Assembly: GCA_028829895.1 (NCBI GenBank)
Contig: CM054181.1
Location: 70,167,259-70,231,258, forward strand
Origin: Sinotaia quadrata
Taxonomy: Eukaryota > Mollusca > Gastropoda > Architaenioglossa > Viviparidae
Reading direction: 5' to 3'
Length of the DNA: 64,000 nucleotides
This document shows, piece by piece, positions 1 through 12,490 of this stretch. Made by a program: the position numbers and the translations under genes. How positions within the stretch are numbered: the first letter of the stretch is position 1; every line of letters starts with the position of its first letter. The notes beneath the pieces were generated by a model. It searched no databases. It saw nothing but the letters and a program-made list of their open reading frames with translations, and was not told where the DNA came from.

Positions 1-90
1 CGTAACTTGTACGATCTCAGTAATTACTGACATTGATTGCCGTAACTTGTACGATCTCAGTAATTACTGACATTGATTGCCGTAACTTGT
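1..90. repeat. 40-bp tandem repeat at window edge
   Basis: The unit starting cgtaacttgtacgatctcag is present at 1-40 and 41-80, identical, with a 10-bp partial third copy to 90. The array probably continues to the left of the window. Confidence 0.95.
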
Positions 91-734
91 TTTCTTGAAA
101 AAGAACACGCTAGGTAGATAGCTAGCTAGATGGACTGACGGAATGTGTGGCGGATTTTGACGAAAGAATTAAGAGAGATAGGGAGAGAGAGAGATAAGGA
201 GAGCAAATTATTTGAGACAAACAGCAGCGCAAAAATGGCACTTCCCTTCAGTACTTAGGTCCCCAGTTCGAATCCTTCTTGAAGTGCAAGACTTAATGAT
301 GACCTTAAACAGCTTAAACGAATTTTAGTAATCTAGTCAAACTAACATATTGAACGCGCTCCTGATAAATAAGTTTTGTTTTAGAAGGAAAAAATTGTGG
401 CTCGTTTCATAAGCCACCACCGAATAGAATAATACTGATTGACGTGAATATCTTCAATAATTAAACGTACACATGATAAGAAAATGTAATTTAACTTTAA
501 GAATGGTTCCGATCAAACGTTTTCAACTAATGTTGTCTTATAATCGAGTTTCGTGCTTCTCGAAATAATAATATATTAATCAAATGTAATTATGAAACGC
601 TTCTTGTGTAATAAAAGTAGGTCATTGGAAAGTTAATCATTCTTGATATACCAGATATTTTGTCACGTGGCCTTCTAAGAAGATTCTCTTGTTTGTTAAT
701 TTCTTCACCTGGTGGGAGGAAAAGATCTGGCTGA

Positions 735-1020
735 AATCATCTAGGGGAAGTTACTCTTAAGCTGAGCTCGCCTGATATTGGATTTACCTCGTTCCTCGTT
801 CGTTGAGTTAACTTGGCTAGCACCAGGTTTGCCCCATCCAAAGTTACTCTTAAGTTAACTTGTCAAACATCCGGTTTGCCTAACCCAAAGTTACTCTTAA
901 CTTGACTAACGTGTTTGCCTCATCCAAAGTAACTTTTTAACTTTGCTAACATCAGGTTTACTCGTCTAAAGTTGCTCTTCAATTAACTTGGCTAGCATCA
1001 TGTCCGCCTCATCTAAATGC
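735..1020. repeat. degenerate ~50-bp tandem repeat
   Basis: About five divergent units built on gttactcttaa...ggctagcatcaggtttgcc...catc. Old, heavily mutated array in intergenic sequence. Confidence 0.75.
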
Positions 1021-1361
1021 ATTTAGTTCCACTCAGGGATTTAACAAGTCAATATGTAAACATGGTTAGTATCTTTATATATTTCAGAATACTGCTCTCC
1101 TCATAAAATGTTAAACTATTTACTTTACAAATTACAACGAAAGCAACTTGTTATGAAAATGAACAGCAAGCAAAGTTCAAAAGTGAAACCACTCAAATGG
1201 CTAAAATAGATCGAAAATCTGCTGTTTGAAACAATAATAATTTATCAGGGTGAGGAAAAACATAAATTAGCATTTTAATTTTAATATTTCCTTTAAAAGT
1301 AAAAAAAAAAACCAAGAGAATTATGGTTGGTATATCAACATAACTTAGCATAATTATAATG

Positions 1362-1439
1362 GAAGAAAATACTCTATGGCTAATAATGAAGAAAGTACTC
1401 TATAGCTAATAATGAAGAAAATACTCTATGGCTAATAAT
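1362..1439. repeat. 26-bp tandem repeat x3
   Basis: gaagaaaatactctatggct plus aataat, three consecutive copies with two substitutions in the middle copy. Confidence 0.93.
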
Positions 1440-1699
1440 GATGAAAGGTAGTATTTCCACATACATCCTACACTGATTTATCATGAAACCCAAATGACTG
1501 CACTCGCTCTAACACTGAGATGACCTTCCCTGCATCTCGAGTTTCAAAGCACTCGGTGGCACAAGATGACCGACACACTTTCTATACAACGTTTAACTCG
1601 TAGCCATGGTTAATTTACACTTTTTCAATTCAATGGCACAAGTTGGTGACGTCATAACTTCTTTAGCCAGCAACTACTGTCGATATGATGCTGCTGACA

Positions 1700-1935
1700 A
1701 GATCTTTTTAATCTTACCTTACCAAGGTCCTTGTAACATTAGAGAAGTACCCGTACTTTTACCAAGGCCCATGTAATCTTGGAGGTAATTTTACCTTACC
1801 AAAGTCCATGTAGCCTTGAAGGTAACCTTATTTTACCAAGGTCCGTATAACCTTAGAGGTAACCTTACCGTACCAAGATCCGTGTAACCTAGAGGTAACC
1901 TAACTTTACCATGGTTCGTGTAACTTTAGATATAC
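1700..1935. repeat. degenerate ~38-bp tandem repeat
   Basis: About six diverged units of the form taccaaggtccgtgtaacct followed by agaggtaacctta. No coding potential. Confidence 0.75.
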
Positions 1936-2184
1936 ACGCCCTAGTTTTTCTTCTTTTAATTATTTTTTTTTAAAAACAGTTTTATCCGTTTTCATCAAGC
2001 CCGCCGTTCAAAAAGGAATCTTGTTCCGCTTCAGTTTGTGGCAAATAGGTCCAGGTTAAATGGACTCTAAAATTCACTGAGGCATTTTACAACCAGAATA
2101 TTCACTTGTTTTCACTTGTGGCACAGCGAAACAATTCAGATTGAATAAAAGGTATATTTATTTCCTGCAGTCACGAATTCTGAA

Positions 2185-3960
2185 AAAGGTTTTTAAAGAT
2201 ATAACTAGCAATCATGTTATCTTATAGAGCTTTCAATATAACTAGCAGCCATGTATTCTGATAGTGCTTAATAGACATAACTAGCAATGATGTATTTTGA
2301 CAGAGCATTAAGGATATAACTAGCAATGATGTATTTTGACAGAGCATTAAGGATACAACTAGCAATGATGTATTTTGACAGAGCTTTCAGTATAATTAGC
2401 AATCATCTATTCTCACAGAGCTATAAGGATATAATTAGCAAACATGTATTTTGACAGAGATTTAAGGATATAACTAGCATCATGTTTTCTTGAGCTTTCA
2501 ATATAACATGCAATCATATATTCTGATATTTTTCAATATAACAGGCAATCATTTTGTCTGATACAACTAGCAGATATATACTCTGGCAAAGCTTTAAAGA
2601 TTTAACTAGCAAGCTTGTCTTTTGATAAAGTTTTTATTTATAACTAGCAATCATTTATTCTTATAGAGCTTTAAGGATATAACTAGCAAGCTTGTATTCT
2701 GATGAAGCTTTCATTATAACTAGCAAGCTTGTATTCTGATGAAGCTTTCATTATAACTAGCAATCATTTATTCTTATAGAGCTTTAAGGATATAACTAGC
2801 AAGCTTGTATTCTGATGAAGCTTTCATTATAACTAGCAAGCTTGTATTCTGATGAAGCTTTCATTATAACTAGCAAGCTTGTATTCTGATGAAGCTTTCA
2901 TTATAACTAGCAAGCTTGTATTCTGATGAAGCTTTCATTATAACTAGCAAGCTTGTATTCTGATGAAGCTTTCATTATAACTAGCAAGCTTGTATTCTGA
3001 TGAAGCTTTCATTATAACTAGCAAGCTTGTATTCTGATGAAGCTTTCATTATAACTAGCAAGCTTGTATTCTGATGAAGCTTTCATTATAACTAGCAAGC
3101 TTGTATTCTAATGAAGCTTTCATTATAACTAGCAAGCTTGTATTCTGATGAAGCTGTCATTATAACTAGCAAGCTTGTATTCTGATGAAGCTTTCATTAT
3201 AACTAGCAATCGCGTATTCTGAGAGAAATTAAAGGATATAACTAGCAAGCTTGTATTCTGATGAAGCTTTCTTTATAACTAGCAATCGCGTATTCTGATA
3301 GTGTTTTAAGGATATAACTAGCAATCACGTATTCTGATAGTGTTTTAAGGATATAACTAGCAAGCTTGTATTCTGATAGTGTTTTAAGGATATAACTAGC
3401 AATCACGTATTCTGATAGTGTTTTAAGGATATAACTAGCAAGCTTGTATTCTGAGAGAAATTAAAGGATATGACTAGCAATCGTGTATTCTGACAGAGAT
3501 TTGAGGATATAACTAGCAATATATTTTGTATTATATAACTAGCAATGTATTTTGTATTATGTAACACTAGCAATGTATTTTGTATTATATAACTAGCAAT
3601 GTATTTTGTATTATATAACTAGCAATGTATTTTGTATTATGTAACACTAGCAATGTATTTTGTATTATGTAACACTAGCAATGTATTTTGTATTATATAA
3701 CTAAAATTGTACATTGTATTATATAACTAGCAATGTATTTTGTATTATGTAACTAGCAATGTATTACGTATTTTGACAGAGTTTAGAAATATACCTAGCA
3801 GTCATGTATTCTGATAGAGCTTTCAATATTACTATCAGTCTTATGTTCTGGTAGAGCTTTCAATTTAACTAGCAGTCTTATGTTCTGGTAGAGCATTCAA
3901 TATTACTATCAGTCTTATGTTCTGGTAGAGCTTTTAGATTCCCTTCCTTTGTCTAACAAG
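2185..3960. repeat. large 37-bp minisatellite (HindIII-site family)
   Basis: Roughly 45 units of tataactagcaagcttgtat followed by tctgatgaagctttcat. The centre (about 2650-3200) is almost perfectly homogeneous and each unit carries the palindrome caagcttg plus a second aagctt. The edges are degenerate (2185-2600, 3220-3500). The right side (3510-3770) shifts to a shorter ~26-bp variant, tagcaatgtattttgtatta plus tataac. Homogeneous centre with decayed edges is the pattern expected from unequal exchange. Confidence 0.95.
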
Positions 3961-4076
3961 GATTTTGTGGCAGTTATTTTGCCATTGCCTCATATTTCAT
4001 TCTTTTCTCTATTGCATGATTTTTTTATATTCACAAAAGTGCAGTATATGTTTTTATGCTGTTAGTGCTTATAAGT

Positions 4077-4181
4077 AACTCTTTACAATGTAACTGTTTA
4101 CAATGTAACTGTTTACAATGTAACCGTGTAAAATGTAACTCTTTACAATGTAACCCTTTACAATGTAACTCTTTACAATGT
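4077..4181. repeat. 15-bp tandem repeat x7
   Basis: Seven units of aactctttacaatgt with minor variants (aactg, aaccg, aaccc starts). Exact 15-bp spacing. Open frames on the - strand here are by-products of the repeat. Confidence 0.95.
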
Positions 4182-5449
4182 AAGACATGCTCTTCGTTTT
4201 AAGAGCAACACTAATGGAAGCCAGTTTAGTTTGTTTACTCCAAAATCTGAGTGTGGGGGAACAACTCACTAAAAGCAGTTATTGTGCTAAAAGGATTAAC
4301 CAGTATGTCCACTTACACTTCAATGGGACCAGCCCTTCCAAAAACATGGGTTCGCTTCTCACCCCAAGGTCTGCTGTCTTGGGATTGGTAAGACTGAGTG
4401 AGTGACGGTTGAGTGACAAGTAGACAAGTAGAGACTCTATCAAGATATATGCCATAACTAACCAATAATGGAACAACAGCCAACTGAAATGAAACAATCA
4501 AAATTGCTAATGTATAGAGGGCAAAGTCGATCCCTCAGAAATTTCATTTCCCAAAATCAGTCTGCAATAGATACTTGATCCCCATTTAAAGGTGCATGAG
4601 TTAGACTTGATATCTGTGTGTAATTTCAGAATCATATATTGTACACTTATAATTTTATTATTCTTTCAGCCAATAATTAATGTATTGTATTCATACTTCT
4701 GTAAGTTGTAAATATATACATATATTTGTGTGTGATATTTTGTAACTACTGAAGAGAATTATCGTGGCATACTTTGATTCAGTCGAGAATGCTACATGAC
4801 TTGTCATAAAATATATTCTGTACATGATATGTATAGTCACTGATAGAGTGCTTCATAGTGCACCTTAACTCGGCAAAGTTAAATGTTGTGTAATCTTGCA
4901 CTGATTTGGAGAGTTTGTAGCATAGTTAAATTTCATGATGTTACAGTTGTTAAAGATTTAGATTAGATTTAGTGAGTTAGATTACTGATCTCTTGAGTCT
5001 TATATGTTTGTATAGTGTCTTGATTCAGTGTTATACGTTGTGTATTGTGTGTGACAAATCTCTATTATACTGCTAAAATAAATTTCTATTTTATTATTGT
5101 TCATCCACTACTTCCTTCTTATATTTGGGAAGGAGGTTTTCCATCGTCGTATTGGGGGGCTGTTACATAATGATTAAGAGGTTGAACACAAAGGAGATCC
5201 TATGAGTGTGGTGTTCCATGATAAGTCTAGGGTTGTATGTAGAATCAATGATGGCTCAAAGTATATACATGTAATATAACTACTAGGTAAGAGAGTAGTG
5301 TGGAGAGGCCACCCAACCGTTGACCAGTCTGCATCAAGAAGTGTAATATATATTATGGATAACAGATAATATAATCCTCAATATTAAGGGTTTTTCTTAA
5401 GCTGAGAAATACCTGTTACAGATTTATTATTGTTTATTATTATTCATAA
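4182..5449. other. intergenic, nothing recognised
   Basis: Mostly single-copy AT-rich sequence between two arrays. Two overlapping short open frames at 4187-4500 have no recognisable motif. No RNA gene or regulatory element was identified. Confidence 0.6.
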
Positions 5450-5930
5450 TATAACAAGCATGAATAAATTGTGATGGAACTTTAAGGTTATAATTAGCAT
5501 GTATATATTCTTATAGCATTTTAAGGATATAATAAGCATGGAGATTTTATGATAGAGCATTAAGGATATAATTAGCATGTATATATCCTGATAAAACGTT
5601 AAAGATATAACTAGCAAGTATATATTCTGATATAGCTTTAGTGATATAATTAGCATGTAATATTCTTATAGCGTTTTAGGATATAATTAGAATATAGATA
5701 TTCTGATAGATCATTAAAGAATATAATTAACATGTATATAATATTCATAGTGCTTTAAGGATATGACTAGCATGTATGTATTTTGATAGAGCTTTAAGGA
5801 TGAGACTAGAATGAGGCCTATATATTCTGATAACGCCCCCCACCTTTTTTTTTTTTTTTTAAAAAGAAGATATAACTAGCATATGCACATATTCTGATGA
5901 AGCTTTAAGGATACAACTAACATCCATTCA
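5450..5930. repeat. second, degenerate locus of the 37-bp satellite family
   Basis: About 12 diverged units of ggatataattagcatgtata followed by tattctgatagagctttaa. They share gatataactagca and tattctgatagagcttta with the array at 2185-3960, so both loci probably descend from one repeat. Confidence 0.85.
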
Positions 5931-6049
5931 TTATGCTTAAATGCTACTAGAGGTAGTGTATTGTGCAAGAACTATAATCGTATGTGTAACTATTAACAGT
6001 CTTTTTTTTTTTTTAAAGAAAAGTTTTACTGACATTCAGTGCTTTTTCT

Positions 6050-6620
6050 AGTAGATCTAAGACTGCATTATACAGTATTCAATCCACTCAATCAAATTAT
6101 AATTAAGACTGCGTTATACAGCGTTCAGTCCTCTCGCTTACATTACAGTTAAGGCTGCGTTATACCGCGTTCAGTCCTCACGCTTACAGGCTGCGTTATA
6201 CCGCATTCAGTCCTCACGCTTACATGTTGCGTTATAAAGCGTTCAGTCCTCTCGCTTACATGTTGCGTTATAAAGCGTTCAGTCCTCTCGCTTACATTAC
6301 AGGTTGCGTTATACAGCGTTCAGTCCTCTCGCTTACATGTTGCGTTATAAAGCGTTCAGTCCTCTCGCTTACATTACAGGTTGCGTTATAAAGCGTTCAG
6401 TCCTCTCGTTTACATTATAGTTAAAGTTGCGTTATACAGCGTTCAGTCCTCTCGCTTACATTACAGTTGAGGTTAAGTAATACAGTATTCAGTCCTCTCG
6501 CTTACATTACAGTTAAGGTTACGTAACACAGCGTTTTCCCCTCTCGCATATATTACAGTAAAGGCTGCGTTCAGTCCTCTCGCTTACATTACAGTTAAGG
6601 CTACTTTAAACAGCGTTGTA
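6050..6620. repeat. ~40-47-bp minisatellite
   Basis: About 13 units with the constant core gcgttcagtcctctcgctta and variable linkers (tgcgttataaa or ttacagttaaggctgcgtta). Unit length varies by presence or absence of an internal block. The GC content is higher than in the flanks. Confidence 0.9.
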
Positions 6621-6838
6621 CATTTTCGACTTAAACCGTACGCAGTTAACTGACACTCTTGGATTGCTGGTCACTGCTGCTCCGTTAGCTGGCTCCAGAC
6701 TTTAAGACCGTGATCGTTTTCTAAATTAATCTCTAACGGCCATTGTTGACTGCTGCTCAGGCTCAAAGACATTGGAATGACGGACAGCTGTATCATGTAA
6801 AACAAAATACATATGCCCCATTATATTACACGCACGCA

Positions 6839-6841
<3 letters not shown>

Positions 6842-6912
<71 letters not shown>
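6842..6912. repeat. (CA)n microsatellite
   Basis: About 35 uninterrupted ca dinucleotides. The His/Thr and Cys/Val open frames across it are repeat artefacts. Confidence 0.98.
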
Positions 6913-6914
<2 letters not shown>

Positions 6915-7224
6915 GTAAAAATCCATGTTTTGCTTTAACCTTACTATTATCTTCAGACAAAAAGAAAAGAAAACATCGCTTAAGTCTGAATTAAACTTTA
7001 AAGAAAGAAAGCATTACGTCAATGGCAACGAAAAAACAAGAAAAATCTTGACGCTGTATTAAACTTGAAGCTAAATTGCAGTACACGAACGCTCTTAAAG
7101 GTCACCGTCAGCATTGATACTATAATTTATCTCTGTAAATGAAGGGGCTGTCATTTTATCTCCGCCAGCCTATCCCGTATATGCTCGAGCAACTGCGTAT
7201 TAAAAGCTTTCTTCCATAATTTTG

Positions 7225-7385
7225 TGTCTCGCTCAAAGTAATGATAGAATTGACAATACATTTTTTTTTCTCAAAGTAATGATAGAATTGACAATACATT
7301 TTTTTTTCTCAAAGTAAAGATAGAATTGGCAATACATTTTTCTCTCAAAGTAAAGATAGAATTGCAATATATTTTTTTTCTTTTT
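7225..7385. repeat. ~38-bp tandem repeat x4
   Basis: ctcaaagtaatgatagaatt followed by gacaatacatttttttt, four copies with T-tract length variation. Confidence 0.9.
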
Positions 7386-7609
7386 AAATACTTTGTTCTA
7401 ATAGCTGCGTTAATTTATTAAGGCGAGATTTGTAACTTGTCATGATGGTAAAGTGAATGCAACAATGAATGGTGGAATTGTGTGCCAAATAACTCCTCTC
7501 GAACCTTACAGTCTAAAATACCAGTCAATACAACGTGATTAGTACATCACAGGCATGCCTCGAACTTCAGTCACACATGTTCACACCAGAATGACTTCAC
7601 GCCTGGGTG

Positions 7610-7613
<4 letters not shown>

Positions 7614-7663
<50 letters not shown>
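7614..7663. repeat. (CA)n microsatellite
   Basis: About 24 ca repeats. The following 7664-7830 is a loose repeat of cacac...catgcctgaatgacctca phrases. Confidence 0.95.
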
Positions 7664-7665
<2 letters not shown>

Positions 7666-8531
7666 TGCATCATGTTTGAATAACCTCAGATACACACCGT
7701 CACGCCTGGATGTCATAAGTCACCACATACACGCATTCAAGTCAGAATGACCTCAGGTACACATCTTCATGCCTAATGCCTTCAACCATACCACCTTCAT
7801 GCCTGAATGCGCTCAATCACACACCTTGTTACGCTTGAGTGTTGAAAACAGCAGACGGAAAGTGAGCATACATATCCCCGCCCTCTCCCCCCCCCTCTCC
7901 AAACGCGAAAGCGGCGGAAGCCGGAAGCGTTCCCCACATTCAAGACAAGAGCATACATGGTGGTTTGAGGAGTTCAGACTCACTACAACGTCAACAGCAG
8001 AATTCTGTACCGCAGCAATTGCGGACACCAGTAATAACGTATAACGCTAAACACAATGCAGTCTGTGTGGTTTACAGTCATATCAAAAGGAAATGTTTGA
8101 AGTCTGTAACAAAACAGAGGTATAAATCGGGCCACGTGTCATGAAAATCACTCTGTACGTCTGAATACTCTCCCCTAACCTTTCAGGAAAATTAAAAACT
8201 TCCACTCTTGCTATTTGCCTTGCCAGAAAATCAAGCTATTCCGGGGACGGTTGCTATATCACCGTAGATTTTGTGATGAATTACTCGTATGCCTGTGGAG
8301 GAAACTGGTGAAAAAATTCAGTAGGTGAAATTCTAATAAATGGCCTACTTTTATTGTTGAGCTTGCAATAAGTGTTTATTACAACAGCTAAAGCACTGTG
8401 TTTAAATCATTAGAATGAACTTATCATCACATATTAAAATATAAATAGACACAATTGCTCTGGTATGCACACGAATGTCACCTGGTGATTTAAAAGTTTA
8501 GAAACAAACAAGTTTTAGAAGCAGCTGAAAT

Positions 8532-8735
8532 AGCTGTCCTTCACACTGACACATCAGTCAGTAATAAACGTGCTGCTTGCTAGGCACTGATAAAGAAATA
8601 GCTGTCCTTCACACTGACACATCAGTCAGTAATAAACGTGCTGCTTGCTAGGCACTGATAAAGAAATAGCTGTCCTTCACACTGACACATCAGTCAGTAA
8701 TAAACGTGCTACTTGCTGGGCACTGATAAAGTAAG
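8532..8735. repeat. 68-bp tandem repeat x3
   Basis: Units start at 8532, 8600 and 8668 with agctgtccttcacactgaca. The first two are nearly identical and the third has two changes. Each unit contains the inverted pair tgacac/gtca-like elements acatcagtcagt. Confidence 0.95.
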
Positions 8736-9124
8736 CATGAGAATGTTTCTTTAAAGATTCAAGCAACGGAATCGGCCACGATTAAAAAAAAATAGAACGT
8801 CTGTTACAAATAGCACTATTCCTAAATAATATGTATGGAATACAATTGCAAACAATAAAAGATTCAATGAAAGAAATGGGTATGTCCGCCCATCAGTGTT
8901 GCAAAATGCAATAGAACTGGTAAGTTTGTTTCCAAACACATCATGGCACAGATCATATATCGTCAACTCATTTTAACAGAGTGAATGCTAGGAGCAAACG
9001 AGATACTATCGTTCATATGAAATACATGCAGGTTCCAGAGAAATGTTCACACCTATCAAAAATCAGTCAGCTGACACAATCTTCATTTTCTAGTAAGTTC
9101 GAAAGCTAATTGTAAATAGCGAAT

Positions 9125-9256
9125 GTGCATGTTCATGTATCTAGTTTGTAAGTTCAGTTCATGTCTAGCCAGGTACTGACCTCGTAAAATGTGCATGTTC
9201 ATGTATCTAGCTTGTAAGTTCAGTTCAAGTCTAGCCAGGTACTGACCTCGTAAAAT
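9125..9256. repeat. 66-bp tandem duplication
   Basis: gtgcatgttcatgtatctag begins at 9125 and again at 9191, with two substitutions across the unit. Recent duplication. Confidence 0.95.
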
Positions 9257-10028
9257 CTAGAAAAGCAAATAAAGTTCCTAGATGGTTAGAGATGGGCACT
9301 TTTGCTTGTCTCACAAATGTACATCTGCATTAGTGGTTTGGAACAAGATCAAAGACACACCTTTCTGATCGAAAACACTCTGCGTCCCCCCACCAACACA
9401 CACTCCCCACTCTCTTTATTTCTATTACTTTTAAAATAATTTGCTGGCTTTTCTGTATAAGAATTGATTGTGGAATATAATAGAGAATAGTAATACTATT
9501 CAAAATGTACTATATTTCTGCAGTCTATGCCAGTCTAACAACTCTCTGGATTGTCAACTGATAGCCGAGGACCAGAAAACGGTTCTTTTGTTGCTGTTGT
9601 ACCTTTAACTTTTTTTGGTCTAGACTCTAGAGATAATGGAGTGAAAACTTTTCATCTTCTTGATGTTCTCGGTATCGGCTCGAGCTTTGATGAGTTACAG
9701 GTATTTATAGCCACTCTTCTCTAGCAGCAAATTCCTCTGTCCGGATTGTGGAAGACATATCCACGGGAGCTGTGTTAAAATTATTCAGCTATAACACCAG
9801 CCGGCCAGTTCCAACTTTTGTTGATTTTGCACATGGGTGCAGGGAGGGATAGAGAACCACGAATGAGTAGGGAGAGTGAAAGTCTGCATGGATGTTGTGG
9901 GTGTAATTTCACCCCGCCTACGGTCTAAGCTTTTCGATTTTCAGCTGCCTTGGGATCTTTATCCTTGGCAGTTGGGCTCACGATTCGCTTTATTCGACTA
10001 AAAATGTGAATATGGTCCAAAAAGATAG
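9257..10028. other. intergenic, nothing recognised
   Basis: Single-copy sequence of moderate GC without repeats, coding segments or recognised RNA genes. Confidence 0.6.
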
Positions 10029-10066
10029 TTATTTGGTCAAATATTCCATTCACTTTGACCAAATAA
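10029..10066. repeat. 13-bp perfect inverted repeat (hairpin)
   Basis: ttatttggtcaaa (10029-10041) and its exact reverse complement tttgaccaaataa (10054-10066) flank a 12-nt loop. A further tttgaccaaataat copy lies about 85 bp on (near 10148). Confidence 0.9.
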
Positions 10067-11472
10067 TGATTATTTGACTGAAAACTTATATTGTTTTTCA
10101 AATAAAGTTATTAATACTGTCCCTTGAGGAATAATTCCCGCACAAGTTTTGACCAAATAATTTAGCGGAAAAGGATTTGATTGAACGTAGCGTTCATAAC
10201 GATTATGAGTGGACTAATTTCATTGGCTAATAAAATAATGCGGTATAACTTCACATCTAATTTAAAGCAAAAAGTGTTTTATTAATTTTGACAGACAGAA
10301 TATTTTTCAAACACGGTTCAGGATATTTTAAGAGCCAGTGAGATGCATAATGAAGATTCCTTTAATTTGCGCAGCATTTAGCGCACATGGGACGTCAATT
10401 CGCAGAGCTGTCTCCCCTTCCCACGGAACTAAACACTGTACTTCTTGAGCTTGGAAAATTTGTTTCACCCGGTATCAACAAATCCAGCCATTTGCGTCAG
10501 AAACTAGAATTCCTCTTTCTACGCTACCACTCGAAACGCCAGAATATCTAACTACTGAAATAGATTGTCAGTTTGAGCTTGTGACAGCTATCACGTTTGC
10601 TGTGTTGAGTGTGACTCAAGTCCGTGATTTGAAATTCAGTTTGGGAGTCATCAATCAACTCCAGTGAGAAAGTATAGCTCACTCCACCCTCCTCCAACTC
10701 TCTCTCTCTCTATTCACACTGTCTCTCATTCCCTGACTTTTCTCACTGCCAGTGTTCGCTTCTCACTCTTTCGCTGTGTCCTTCCTCTGTCACTCATTCC
10801 CTCACTCTTGCTGTCTCTCGATCCACCCTCACTATTTTCCCCACTATGTGACTTTTCTCACTCTTTCAGTTTCACACTCTCACTCTCTGTTTTGTGTTTC
10901 TCAGTATGTGTGTGTTTTACCCTGTCTCTGCTTCTCTTTTCTCGCACACAAGTCACTCTGACGTCAGAAATGATCGATAGATCTCCTGAGGGCAGACGGT
11001 TCGTTTGTGTATCTATGTTTGTGTGTGTCTATGCTGGGGATGGGGGTGGAGACTGCTTGTTTGCTTTATTAATCAACAGCTTGCTTGGGAAAGTGACATT
11101 ACATTTCTAACAAGTACATAGGTGTCGTGACGTACCTTGAACACAAGACTGCTAGATCGGTATCCAGCAGACAATAGCACCAAAAGGGGCGTCACTGTCT
11201 GCAACTCAACATATTTCTATCTATCTATCTATCTATCCCTTAGTCTTGTCGACCGTTAGGGCACCTCTGATGACCTGACAACCAGCTTCCTCCATTCCAT
11301 TTTGTTCTCTACTAATCTTTCTGTATCGCTCAGTTTCAGTCCTGTCCACTCTGAGATGCTATCCTATCTTTTCCTATCTTCCTCTCCTTCGCCCTCCTTG
11401 CATGATTGTCTTGACACTGTCAACTCGACATGGCTAAGGCGAAAAGCAAAAGCAACTTTTTAAAGACTAGCT

Positions 11473-11473
<1 letters not shown>

Positions 11474-11524
<51 letters not shown>

Positions 11525-11552
11525 TGAGCCCATGCGTGCGTGTTTGTGAAAT

Positions 11553-11606
<54 letters not shown>
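11474..11606. repeat. (GT)n and (GA)n microsatellites
   Basis: A gt tract of about 24 repeats and, after a 30-bp spacer, a ga tract of about 28 repeats. Confidence 0.97.
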
Positions 11607-11608
<2 letters not shown>

Positions 11609-12289
11609 AACAAATTAATATTAGTACGAAGAACGCTCAACTCTTGTAAACGCTATTAAGTGCACTAACTGTATTTTGTTTATATAATTCATTCCACCCA
11701 CTTTCGGTGTTGATCGTAAGTGAAGTCACGGTTGGAAGTACACGTTAAGCAGGAATCAATCAATCGACCAGTCAGTCAACCGATAATCAGCCAGTTAGTT
11801 TTCTGTATTACGCTATTACAATTGTTTGTTGTTGTTTTTTAAAATTAAAACAGAATAATTTCGTTCTGTTACTTTAGGCGTTGTATGGGGTAGAAGGTGG
11901 CTCTTCAAACATGTAATATAACTTTGGACGAGTCACAGGTCAGCTAAGATGAGCTGTTGGCTTGAGTTTGTGGGTTTGGGCTAGTAAAAAGTGATTCAAA
12001 ACACGTGACGTACTAATGGAAAGTCATCTTTCCTACATAAGATTTTCTCACTCAGCTGTTTCACTGTTTCCCTCTCGATACCCGTACCCTTCTTCTGGCA
12101 CTCGCCTCTTTACTAGTGTAACCTTCCTGAAATCCAAAAACACAGGGTGAGTTCTGTGTGAGATCTGTGTGAGATCTGTGTGAGATCTGCAAGGAAGAGA
12201 ACGAAATCATAAATATCGACACAATTCAATTCTCCATCCGTTTGAATCAATGACGTAATTTCTTAACAGTTTATCAAAACATGAACTAA

Positions 12290-12490
12290 ACAGAATAAAA
12301 TAAAACAATCCTTTTGAATCGATGTGTGTAATTATCATTTTAACAGACTAAGCAAATTAAAATAAAACAATCCTTTTAAATTTGTAATTATCATTTTGCC
12401 AAAGACTAAACAGATTAATATAAAACAATCCTTTTAAATCGATGTTGTGTGTAATTATCATCTTACCAAAGACCAAACAGAATAAAGAGA
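12290..12490. repeat. ~66-bp tandem repeat x3
   Basis: aataaaacaatccttttaaa ... gtaattatcattttaccaaag ... actaaacag, three diverged copies with indels. Confidence 0.85.

Noticed and set aside
238..287. tRNA-like segment: gcacttc/gaagtgc 7-bp stem with agttcgaatcc resembling a B box
   Set aside because: Only 50 nt long, no T-arm stem pairing and no anticodon arm. At most a fragment of a tRNA-derived SINE; not annotated.
6726..6994. Open frames of alternating Cys-Val or Thr-His
   Set aside because: They are translations of the (CA)n microsatellite.
7813..8044. GC-richer open frames on both strands
   Set aside because: No recognisable motif, no splice-site framework, overlapping frames on opposite strands; most likely chance.
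8532..8735. CRISPR-like direct repeats
   Set aside because: Units are contiguous with no unique spacers, in animal DNA; simple 68-bp tandem repeat. The same applies to the arrays at 49691 and 63300.
10664..11110. 148-residue open frame on the + strand
   Set aside because: Built from a ctcact/tctctc low-complexity tract; Ser/Leu/Phe-rich, no splice or domain support.
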